Notes under the pieces: model-generated
The model's database searches: none
Told to the model about the DNA's origin: nothing
Seen by the model: the letters and a program-made list of their open reading frames with translations, nothing else
NCBI RefSeq assembly: GCF_900155885.1
Contig: NZ_FTMB01000015.1
Coordinates: 1-64,000, forward strand
Length of the DNA: 64,000 nucleotides
From: Rhizobium sp. RU20A
Lineage (GTDB): Bacteria > Pseudomonadota > Alphaproteobacteria > Rhizobiales > Rhizobiaceae
Reading direction: 5' to 3'
Position numbers and translations under genes: made by a program
Shown here: positions 1 to 6,950 of the stretch, one piece after another
Position numbering within the stretch: the stretch's first letter is position 1
How the letters are laid out: each line of letters starts with the position of its first letter

Positions 1-6
1 CACGAT

Positions 7-91
7 GCGGTCGTGGCGGAATTGGTAGACGCGCAGCGTTGAGGTCGCTGTGGGGCAACCCGTGGAAGTTCGAGTCTTCTCGACCGCACCA
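7..91 (+). tRNA. tRNA-Leu (anticodon GAG)
   Basis: The acceptor arms at 7-13 and 81-87 are complementary and are followed by an encoded CCA end (89-91). The anticodon stem at 34-38 and 46-50 encloses the loop TTGAGGT, so the anticodon is GAG and it reads CUC leucine codons. The length of about 85 nt and a long variable arm fit a class II tRNA such as tRNA-Leu. tRNA genes are common integration sites, but no integrase and no repeat of this 3' end were noticed elsewhere in the window. Confidence 0.95.
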
Positions 92-98
92 AGAAAGA

Positions 99-124
99 AC
101 CCGGCCTTGGAGCCGGGTTTTTTG
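99..124 (+). terminator. Rho-independent terminator after tRNA-Leu
   Basis: A 7-bp GC-rich stem (99-105 with 112-118) is followed directly by a T tract (118-123). It lies 8 nt after the tRNA CCA end. From here to about 387 I see no convincing gene. Confidence 0.85.
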
Positions 125-387
125 TTGCCTTTGATTTCAAAGACTTCTCAGTCCCAATCATTGGTAACGTGGCAGTCGATGCCGTGCGTCGCTGACAGTT
201 GTCGGATGTTTTGTCGGGGCTGGTTCGGAAGAACTGGCCCCGTCGCCATTTGGCTTTTGCGAACCTGGCCGCATCGAGCGGGCTGCGATTCGCCCGAAGG
301 GAGCCCATGCCCCTCCCCTCGGCTCCCTTCCCGCCCGGCATACGAGCCGCGGTGGGTGGCGCTTGATCATGTCGATCAGGAGGTGGA

Positions 388-732
388 TCAAATCGGGCGA
401 TCCGCTATCAATGAACTCATTTCTTTGGCCGAAAGCGTGCCTTTGGTCGCGATCAGATAGGCTGCGAGATAGGTGAGCTTCAGCTTAGCCTCTCCGTCAC
501 CCTTTGGCTTGTAATTGATGATTGCCTGGCGGCGTGCCGTCGCCCTTCTCCCCTCTTGAACTGCCGCAGAATGCTGCCCGATCAGCTCGCGAAGCGAAGG
601 CCCCTCTTTTGTCGTGCTGACTGCGACCGTCTCTCCAGCTTTGGTAGGCGTGGATAATGCCCGAGCCGCTTTGTTGCCACGAGCGGCAACTGCTTCATTG
701 GTCGAACGCGAACTGGATGACGACGGTAGCAT
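388..732 (-). CDS. Small hypothetical protein with YLAxYLIAxKGxL motif
   Basis: A 114-residue protein of unknown function. The N-terminal half is Ser/Thr/Ala-rich and probably disordered. The C-terminal half carries a motif reading TYLAAYLIATKGTL, followed by an acidic-polar segment. The same module (LYVAGYLIASKGSL) occurs in the small minus-strand gene ending at 41242, so the two are probable paralogues sitting at the two ends of the plasmid-like part of the window. No signal peptide or membrane segment is evident. The ATG at 732 has no strong Shine-Dalgarno sequence, so the start is uncertain. Confidence 0.6.
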   Translation of the reverse strand: MLPSSSSSRSTNEAVAARGNKAARALSTPTKAGETVAVSTTKEGPSLRELIGQHSAAVQEGRRATARRQAIINYKPKGDGEAKLKLTYLAAYLIATKGTLSAKEMSSLIADRPI

Positions 733-840
733 GGGAGATGCCTAACGGATCTAGTTGCATTGGGGACCGTTTCAGACCATCAAAACGTCCACAACGCACG
801 ATAGGATACGAAACGAGACGAAATCTGGGGCTGTAAACCA

Positions 841-2451
841 TTGGAAAGAAACGGTAAGATTTTTGTTTCCCCGCCTGAAGACGAAAGCGACTTCAAGGAA
901 CTGTTCAAAAATATGGCTGCTGCGGGTGCCGGGCGCCCCTTGGGTGAAGACGGCTTTCCACAAGGACCATGGACACCAGAGCTGTTGGCGGATGCCATCT
1001 CGAAGATCGACGCGAATCGTGTTGGGGTGGATCTGCGGACAGTCCAGCTATGGTTTCAGGATAACGACAAGGGAATCAGCACCACCAACATCCGCTGGCT
1101 CGCACGCATCTTTGGCTGCGGCGACAAGGAGGCGACGAATGATTGGATGAAGGCGCTCAGTGCAGCGCAAGCGCGCCTGACCGCCAAGCGACGGGATAAC
1201 AAAAAGACTGGCGGCGCAGACACATTGCGAATGCAGGAAATGCAAGCGCCAGCTGCAAACCATATTCCGCTAACGCCGGTCATCTCGGTGGAGCTTCAAC
1301 CCATGTCGCCGGAGCGGCCTTCGGGTTTGGCAATCAAAACCGAGGCGATTTTCTCTCATGGATCACACTTGAATTTGCCGTCTTCAGTCTTTGCCGGGTC
1401 ATCCGCGCTTGGGTTCTTGTCCTATATCCTTGGGATCCACACCATCACCTATATGCGTGAGGACGGTATCGAAAAACAGGTCGGCTTTCTGTGGGCGCCG
1501 AACTGGACGTTCCTCTTCATGGTGCTGCTGCCGCTGTTCTTCGCCATAGTCATCGAACTTTTGGTTTTCTGGAAACATGATGCGCGTCCGAGGTTTCTGG
1601 CACATGCCGATCGACCACACAGCGGGAATGCCTGGATTCAAAACCTGCAGGCGAACTCCCATACCTATAGGGCCGTTTTCTTGATCTGCATCTTGTTTGC
1701 CGGTCTGGCTCAATGGATTGGGGTACAGCTGATCCCACTGTTAGAACAGGCGCAGGATTTTGCCCCGAGTTGGGGGACGATTGGCATCATACGGCCTGAC
1801 GTACTTTCGACCCCGGCGGCCATCGTCTTCACCGCCCTCGCCTACCTCTACATGTCCGTGACGTTCTACTTGCTCTTCGCGGGCCTGATCATTCTGCATA
1901 CGATCATCCATGATCTATGGAAGCTCGGCAGCCCAGCGAAGCTTCGGGCTGTTCAGGAATCATGGCCGGGAGTCAGTGATGCCGGCCTGAGGATCATGCG
2001 CGGGGTGTTCCGATGCACCGTTCTCGTCATTCTGGCAGCCATCTGCATGAAGGCGCAGAGTGCGTATCTCGCTTCACAAGGCCCCGACATCATAACATGG
2101 ATGGTTCGCGATGTTTGGGCTGCCCTTACCACCTACGACGACGGCGATCGCATCTTCAGCTATCGAATGCCAACCCACTATAGCAGCCTCCTTGTCGCAA
2201 TATCGACCTGCAGTGTCTTCCTGTATGGAGCCATCCGTTTAGGTGGGGACAGACGTCTGCGCGCTCCGTTGTGGAAGATGTCTTCCGCTATTGTATTGCT
2301 TCTGGTCTCATACCTCACGATCGATGCCTTTGACGGCTTCTCGGTCTTGCTGATGGTCGCCGCACTGATCGCAACATACGGGCTATTGGATCCGGAGTTT
2401 GGATCCGCTTGGCGAGCCGGCGATATGGAAGGCGACAGGCATGTTTCATAA
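841..2451 (+). CDS. rcgA: RcgA-like putative membrane transporter
   Basis: A 536-residue protein with two parts. The first ~125 residues are soluble and include a segment that looks helix-turn-helix-like (LRTVQLWFQDNDKG, then NIRWLARIFGC). The remainder has about six or seven hydrophobic segments (roughly 180-200, 221-244, 277-302, 327-361, 393-411, 446-467, 480-516). From memory it matches proteins annotated as the RcgA family of putative transporters, described for conjugative Rhizobium plasmids. The adjacent alpha/beta hydrolase fits the rcgA-rcgR pairing. The start codon is TTG at 841; the only nearby ATG (913) would remove conserved-looking N-terminal sequence. The family name rests on recall, not a search. 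Confidence 0.75.
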   Translation: MERNGKIFVSPPEDESDFKELFKNMAAAGAGRPLGEDGFPQGPWTPELLADAISKIDANRVGVDLRTVQLWFQDNDKGISTTNIRWLARIFGCGDKEATNDWMKALSAAQARLTAKRRDNKKTGGADTLRMQEMQAPAANHIPLTPVISVELQPMSPERPSGLAIKTEAIFSHGSHLNLPSSVFAGSSALGFLSYILGIHTITYMREDGIEKQVGFLWAPNWTFLFMVLLPLFFAIVIELLVFWKHDARPRFLAHADRPHSGNAWIQNLQANSHTYRAVFLICILFAGLAQWIGVQLIPLLEQAQDFAPSWGTIGIIRPDVLSTPAAIVFTALAYLYMSVTFYLLFAGLIILHTIIHDLWKLGSPAKLRAVQESWPGVSDAGLRIMRGVFRCTVLVILAAICMKAQSAYLASQGPDIITWMVRDVWAALTTYDDGDRIFSYRMPTHYSSLLVAISTCSVFLYGAIRLGGDRRLRAPLWKMSSAIVLLLVSYLTIDAFDGFSVLLMVAALIATYGLLDPEFGSAWRAGDMEGDRHVS

Positions 2452-3481
2452 TTGGCTGGACCGATGGGACGAGAGCCGCGCCCAGAGCGGCGAAGAGGCC
2501 AAGACGGTTACAGGCCTCATTCTGGACGCCGATCGCGCCTTCCCCAGCGTTGGGGCGGCTGAAACGGTAGATGAGTTTTGCGCTAATGCGGAAAGGGCCG
2601 CCGCTGATCCGAGCTTCTTTGATCCGCCCGATTCAAGCGATCAAGCCTTTGAGCTGCGGGATGGCTGGCTGAAATTCCCTTCGGACGTTGCAACTGATGT
2701 TGCTGAAAACAACATCGTATGGGCCAGGATCACCGAGAGCGGAAAACGCGATCAGGCAGTCGTAATCTTCCATCACTGGAACGCTACAAGTCGGAACCGG
2801 CAGATCGCCGGGTTCCTTTCCTGGCAGGGGATCACGGTTATCGAAATCGCCATGCCCTACCACTTGGAACGCAAGCGGCCCGGATCGCTCTATGCCGATT
2901 ACATGCTCAGCGCCAATCTCGGGCGAACAGTTCAGGCCGTCAAACAGGCGGTATGGGACGGGCGCAAGCTTATCGGCTGGCTAAAGCGCGAAGGCTATCG
3001 GGATGTTTCCGTTCTCGGGATGAGCCTTGGATCTTGGGTTGCAGGATTGGTCGCGGCGCATGAACCCGCCGTCTCGCGGGCGTCTTTGTTCCTCACGGCA
3101 GGGAGTCTTGCCGAAATGGTATGGTCCGGGCGCGCAACCCGATCGATCCGGACAAGCCTCGAGCCGCATCTTACGCTTGCCCAACTGCAAAGAGCGTGGG
3201 CACCGCTCAATCTCGAAAACCATGCAGACAGGCTGGCGCGGCCAGGCCTCGAACTTCATGTGATTCTGGCGTCGAGGGATACGGTTGTTCTGTCGGGCCT
3301 GTCCGATCGGCTGCTAGGACGGCTGAAGAATGCCGGAGCCAGAGTGAACGTGCTGAGGCTGAATTGCGGGCACTACTCTCTTGGGCGGCCACCCTACATC
3401 TTGGGGGCCGGATGGAGCTTGAAGCGGTTTCTAATTCAACGGAAGGCTGCGCCTTTTGTGGCGTCGTCTCGCAGCAGATAA
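2441..3481 (+). CDS. rcgR: RcgR-like alpha/beta hydrolase (putative quorum lactone hydrolase)
   Basis: An alpha/beta-hydrolase-fold protein of about 346 residues. The nucleophile elbow reads GMSLG, a later Asp lies in ASRDTVV and the likely catalytic His in LNCGHYSLG. The HHW motif after the first strand (VIFHHW) is a plausible oxyanion-hole element. There is no signal peptide, so it should be cytoplasmic. The gene overlaps the end of rcgA by 11 nt and is probably co-transcribed. I start at ATG 2441, preceded by GGAAGG, rather than 42 nt upstream. The lactonase role is inferred from recall of RcgR family naming; the hydrolase fold is visible directly, the substrate is not. Confidence 0.75.
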   Translation: MFHNWLDRWDESRAQSGEEAKTVTGLILDADRAFPSVGAAETVDEFCANAERAAADPSFFDPPDSSDQAFELRDGWLKFPSDVATDVAENNIVWARITESGKRDQAVVIFHHWNATSRNRQIAGFLSWQGITVIEIAMPYHLERKRPGSLYADYMLSANLGRTVQAVKQAVWDGRKLIGWLKREGYRDVSVLGMSLGSWVAGLVAAHEPAVSRASLFLTAGSLAEMVWSGRATRSIRTSLEPHLTLAQLQRAWAPLNLENHADRLARPGLELHVILASRDTVVLSGLSDRLLGRLKNAGARVNVLRLNCGHYSLGRPPYILGAGWSLKRFLIQRKAAPFVASSRSR

Positions 3482-3857
3482 GTGTCCCGCAAACACAAAA
3501 GTGGGGGACACATTGGAAAAAATCTAGCGGGATCGGTTGTCAGACGGCGGGCCTTGCGACAAGGATATGGTACCCGCTCCAAACGGGTTCGGAAGCGCCG
3601 AGAAGAGGGGAATCGGCTTTGGATGCCGCTCCTTTCTTCTCGACTTCGCGATTTTCAGCACAGCCCAGCCGGTTTGGACCCGGCTAGTCGATGGGTGTGG
3701 AAGCCATCTCGTCTACAAATCACGCACCTAAAACCAAACCAAACCCCGTTAATTGACGCAAGACCCGCGAAGGCGTAAGGCAGCCTTATCCCGTGGTGAT
3801 TTGGCCGGTCGGCTTGCAGCCACGTTAAACAAGTGGCTAAATAGACCGGGTTTACGA

Positions 3858-3887
3858 AACCGGTCCGTTATCGCGACCGGTTTTTTT
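3858..3887 (+). terminator. Rho-independent terminator
   Basis: A perfect 8-bp stem (AACCGGTC at 3858-3865 with GACCGGTT at 3875-3882) encloses a 9-nt loop and runs into seven T residues. It lies almost 380 nt after the rcgR-like stop, so it may end either that operon or an unrecognised small RNA. Confidence 0.8.
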
Positions 3888-3901
3888 GTGTTCGAAAATG
3901 G

Positions 3902-3982
3902 TGCGATTGAGCGCCGCATCGAGCGGCACCCAATCGCAATGACGGGGAGCCCCCTTCGGCCCCTCCCCTCAAACTCCCCGTC
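3902..3982. repeat. Two adjacent inverted repeats
   Basis: TGCGATTG (3902-3909) pairs with CAATCGCA (3931-3938). Immediately after, GACGGGGAG (3941-3949) pairs with CTCCCCGTC (3974-3982). The second unit resembles the pyrimidine-rich inverted repeat at 9240-9270, including a shared CTCAAACTC string. Confidence 0.6.
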
Positions 3983-4018
3983 CCCGTCACGACGGAAGCG
4001 CCCCGCAAGCTGGGCGGC

Positions 4019-4210
4019 TCACTGAGGCTTGTCGTTTCCGGCCAGAGCGTCGATGTCAGCTCCCCACCGCTGCAGCATCACAGCGATGGAGATCCGACCT
4101 GGCGGCCGGATCACGATTTGCCGGTTGAAGGCGAAGGCGACGGCCGGGGCTACGAAGGCCGCGTTTTCAGGCCGCTCCTTAGTGGCCGTACGTATTCTAG
4201 TGCTGCGCAC
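4019..4210 (-). pseudogene. Decayed inverted copy of the small gene at 4356-4553
   Basis: Read on the minus strand, this stretch ends in SIAVML...AGNDKPQ, closely matching the C terminus SIAVML...AGNDNKPQ of the neighbouring plus-strand gene. It also keeps an FNRQI segment and a TATKE/TTTKE segment in the same order. The upstream CACTAAGGAG ribosome-binding region is conserved, but the bases carrying the ATG are deleted: the expressed copy reads CCTCTGATGAAAACG and this copy CCTGAAAACG. It therefore appears to be an inverted duplicate that lost its start codon. Translation from another start is possible but unsupported. Confidence 0.65.
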
Positions 4211-4355
4211 GATACGGCAGGCTCCGCCTTAGCGTGCAACCCTAAAGGGTTCTTCTCTCCGCTTCGCTCCGTTGCGATCGCTGCGCGATGCACTCGGCGG
4301 TTCCAGCCGTATTCGAGCTTCGCGATTACGCACAACCACTAAGGAGGAACCTCTG

Positions 4356-4553
4356 ATGAAAACGCTCGTAACCTTCTGCCAGAAAACCGGCCGTCGCCTT
4401 CGCCAGTTTATCAACCGGCAAATCGCGAAGTTGTCCCATAAGGGCCAACTCCGGTTCTCCATCGCCGTGATGCTTCCGCTCATCGCCAAGGTCGAGTTCA
4501 GCTACCAAGTCGAGCTCAACAGCAAGGCCGGAAACGACAACAAGCCTCAGTGA
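4356..4553 (+). CDS. Small basic hypothetical protein (65 aa)
   Basis: A 65-residue protein of unknown function. The N-terminal half is rich in Lys/Arg and contains a KTGRRLRQFINRQI segment. A hydrophobic stretch (FSIAVMLPLIAKV, about residues 34-46) follows, and the tail is polar, ending AGNDNKPQ. The start is chosen at ATG 4356 because AAGGAGG lies 9 nt upstream; a longer frame from 4272 lacks such a site. The leader resembles the one before the DUF736 gene at 11883 (both have an AACCAC...AGAGGAG/AAGGAGG ending). A decayed inverted copy lies just upstream, and a perfect 18-bp hairpin follows the stop codon. Confidence 0.7.
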   Translation: MKTLVTFCQKTGRRLRQFINRQIAKLSHKGQLRFSIAVMLPLIAKVEFSYQVELNSKAGNDNKPQ

Positions 4554-4592
4554 GGATAGGCCGCACCCTGCCCTGCAGGGTGCGGCCTATCC
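4554..4592 (+). terminator. Perfect 18-bp hairpin immediately after stop codon
   Basis: Arms at 4554-4571 and 4575-4592 are perfectly complementary with a 3-nt loop. The hairpin begins on the base after the TGA of the small gene. There is no T tract, so it may act as an RNA-stabilising or rho-assisted end rather than a classical terminator. It is palindromic enough to work on either strand. Confidence 0.6.
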
Positions 4593-4650
4593 GTCGTAAT
4601 CCCAAACCCGCGGCCTTGCACGCGCCTGCAGGAAGCATATTTGCTGGAAG

Positions 4651-4902
4651 ATGACAGATTTTCCAAAAGCGCCACCCGAAAAGGACGAAAGCCGCTACAT
4701 CACGTGTCAGATTGCGGTTGAGATTATTTTGCAGGACCTGGTAGAGGACGCCATGCGTCGCGGTTGGGAGGAAACGGAAGTTCTCTGCGCCATTACGGAG
4801 GTTTCCGACAACCTCATGCTGGCAGCTGCTGCCAATCGGGATCTCGACCTGCTTCTTGCTGCTCTGCGAAGAAACATGCCCCCGCCCAATCGTGCCGGTT
4901 AG
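4651..4902 (+). CDS. Small acidic hypothetical protein (83 aa)
   Basis: An 83-residue, mainly helical, acidic protein of unknown function. Two amphipathic helical stretches (about residues 20-45 and 48-72) surround a short TEVLCAI segment. There is no signal peptide or membrane segment. It is convergent with the ligase gene and the two stop codons overlap by 4 nt (4899-4902). Similar-sized acidic proteins occur at 6031-6270 and 8949-9128, with loosely similar layout but no clear shared motif. The start is ATG 4651. Confidence 0.6.
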   Translation: MTDFPKAPPEKDESRYITCQIAVEIILQDLVEDAMRRGWEETEVLCAITEVSDNLMLAAAANRDLDLLLAALRRNMPPPNRAG

Positions 4903-5954
4903 GCGTCACCAGCATCGAGCGAGTATACAGCTCCGGCGTCTTCAGGGTCCCGAACCCCCTTGAATGAAGCATGTCGCAGCTTTTTATCGGACGTCCAACC
5001 GCGGAAATCGATTTCAGCGATGAGCGCTGGCGATGTAGCGATCCTGTTCTTTTCTTTGAAGCGGATCACCGGTTTGTTCGTTTTCAGCTTGTCGAGCTGC
5101 TTTCGCAACGATCGCGCTTGCTGATGTTTAAAGCCGGTTCCGACGCTTCCGACATAGACATACTTACCTTCTTTGAGAGCTCCGAGAAGCAGGCTTCCAA
5201 AGCCATCTGGCATAGCTGAGGACAGTTCGTAGCCGAGGATGGCAAAGCTCTCTCGCTGGACGCACTTGATCTTGATCCAGTCGCCAGTCTTGCCCGGTCT
5301 GTAGGGACGATCACGATGCTTGCCGATGATGCCTTCCAGGCCCAGAGCGCAGGCGTGTTCGATTAGTCTTTCGGGATCCTCATTGATCTCCTCAGACAAG
5401 CGGATCGCGCCTGTAGCCTCATCCAGCAGATCCTCAAGGATGTGCCGGCGGGCGGAAAACTCCAGCTTCCGCAGATCGTGTCCGTCGAGGTACATGAGAT
5501 CGAATGCAAACATGAGCGCGGTTCCGGGTGGCTGCTTTCCGGTCCGGCCGCCGAGCGAGCCTTGTAACAATCCGAAGTCCGATCGCCCCATCTCGTCGAG
5601 AACGACGGCTTCACCATCGAGGATGAAAGTCGCTGGACCAAGAGCGGCTGCCGCTGACGCAATAGCCGGGAACCTCGCCGTCCAGTCAAAGCCGCCGCGC
5701 GTCAGGATCCTCACCTTTGAAAGCTCCCGGTGAACAGAAATCCGGTAGCCGTCCCATTTGATGTCGTAGGACCATTCCGGCCCTTTCGGCGGGCGGTTCT
5801 TCAAGACGGCAAGGCAAGGTTCGACGCGATCCGGCATGGGATCGAACAGGAGGCGCGGCTGTTCAGGGTCGCGAGGTCTCAAGCGTCCGCTTCGCAGCGG
5901 CGCCTTATCTTCCGTCAGAAGCGGTTTCGGCGGCTTTCGCGGTCCTTTTACCAT
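4899..5954 (-). CDS. ATP-dependent DNA ligase, stand-alone LigD ligase-domain type
   Basis: A 351-residue protein matching the ATP-dependent ligase module of bacterial LigD. The adenylation motif I is KWDGYR, with the active-site Lys in DIKWDG. Motif III appears as FDLMYLDG, motif IV as LEGIIGK and motif V as DWIKIK. The C-terminal ~110 residues form the expected OB-fold domain, including YVGSVGTGF. The polymerase and phosphoesterase domains of full-length LigD are absent, so it is a single-domain ligase that would seal nicks or work with a separate Ku/polymerase partner. No Ku gene is seen in the window. Rhizobial plasmids often carry extra LigD-type ligases. Confidence 0.9.
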   Translation of the reverse strand: MVKGPRKPPKPLLTEDKAPLRSGRLRPRDPEQPRLLFDPMPDRVEPCLAVLKNRPPKGPEWSYDIKWDGYRISVHRELSKVRILTRGGFDWTARFPAIASAAAALGPATFILDGEAVVLDEMGRSDFGLLQGSLGGRTGKQPPGTALMFAFDLMYLDGHDLRKLEFSARRHILEDLLDEATGAIRLSEEINEDPERLIEHACALGLEGIIGKHRDRPYRPGKTGDWIKIKCVQRESFAILGYELSSAMPDGFGSLLLGALKEGKYVYVGSVGTGFKHQQARSLRKQLDKLKTNKPVIRFKEKNRIATSPALIAEIDFRGWTSDKKLRHASFKGVRDPEDAGAVYSLDAGDA

Positions 5955-6030
5955 TCCGCCATTTCAGCAGAGACAGCTTAACAACCGGCTTAGGAAGCCT
6001 CTGGACCTCAGTCGGCTTGCTCCATAGGGT

Positions 6031-6270
6031 TTGGTGCCCGAAAACGACGTAGGACAGGCGCTGGTGGATCAGGCAACCGCCCAGGAACTGCTGAAGCTCA
6101 TTCACAGTATTGCAGACCCTTGCGAGGATATCATCGCTAAGGCCGGTGTGCTCGCCGGCGATCCGTCCCAACCACCAGAGATCCAGCAAGCCTCAGCTGA
6201 CCTGGCTGCGACTGTCGAGCAGCTGTTTCAGATTGCCCACTACATCATGAATGCAACACCTAGACTGTAG
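6031..6270 (+). CDS. Small hypothetical protein (79 aa)
   Basis: A possible 79-residue acidic helical protein. Its frame opens with TTG 6031 or GTG 6034 (no in-frame ATG), with weak ribosome-binding sequence. Composition (AGDPSQPPEIQQAS flanked by helical stretches) looks like a real plasmid protein rather than random frame. It diverges from the ligase gene. Function unknown; the start is uncertain. Confidence 0.5.
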   Translation: MVPENDVGQALVDQATAQELLKLIHSIADPCEDIIAKAGVLAGDPSQPPEIQQASADLAATVEQLFQIAHYIMNATPRL

Positions 6271-6950
6271 AGGCACGGAACGGTTTTGGCGGGGGAAGTC
6301 GGTCCCGGCTTCCGCTTCGCGGCGCTATGCTAAGCCTCCTGCGGCTTCCCTTTATCCGTCAAACCGTGTCGAGAATTCCCGCTTTCCCGCCCCTGAAGGA
6401 GGGGCGGCGCTGTGCTGAAAGCTCCGATGTTCTTCATTGTTCTTCTCGGATCTCGGACTGGCGCCGATCGATCCGAGCCGGGCGGCTGCTGCCGCTATCG
6501 ATACGTTGGATCAGGTTGGAATGGAGAGCTGCCCGAGGAGCGGAGCGCTCATCACTCGGAGCGCAGCGGGCAGATCCATCGTGTTATGACCCGGATAAGA
6601 AGGCGGAGAACCGGCGTCGCCGGTTCGCATCCCAAAGGAGCGGCCAGGATCGGCCGCCCATCCACCTTGCCCTGTACCGCTCTTACGATAGGTCGCCGAT
6701 CGCGCCAATGGGCAAGCGCGCAATCGCTGTCGCTCGTCAGGAAAAACGGCTTTCGCCGTCAGGCCGGCAAACCTTCCGTTTTTCCTTCCTCCCGCCCCAT
6801 GACCCGATCGGCGTCCTAACGGGAGCGGGCTACGCCCTCCCCCTTCGTTCCGCCGGATGTGGGGGCACATCCTTCGAGAACGAAGGCAGAGGCTTCGCCC
6901 ACTAGCGGGGCTGCTCCCAAGGGAAACGGGAAAAACTGGAGCAAGGAACC
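6271..6950. other. 680-bp hairpin-rich leader of the ParB-like gene
   Basis: No gene is supported here. The sequence is GC-rich with several short inverted repeats, the best being the nested hairpin at 6842-6886. It may be a long untranslated leader or carry single-strand-active promoter elements for the gene at 6951; this is inference. Confidence 0.45.
6842..6886. repeat. Nested perfect hairpin upstream of the ParB-like gene
   Basis: Outer arms CCTTCGTTC (6842-6850) and GAACGAAGG (6878-6886) enclose an inner hairpin GGATGTG (6855-6861) with loop GGGG and CACATCC (6866-6872). It ends 64 bp before the start codon at 6951. Confidence 0.7.

Larger units (their letters stand above)
3482..4018. 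other. Long intergenic stretch without a gene
   Basis: No open frame here has a convincing start and composition. It contains an intrinsic terminator (3858-3887) and two nested-type inverted repeats (3902-3982). The next feature is the decayed gene copy on the minus strand. Confidence 0.5.
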
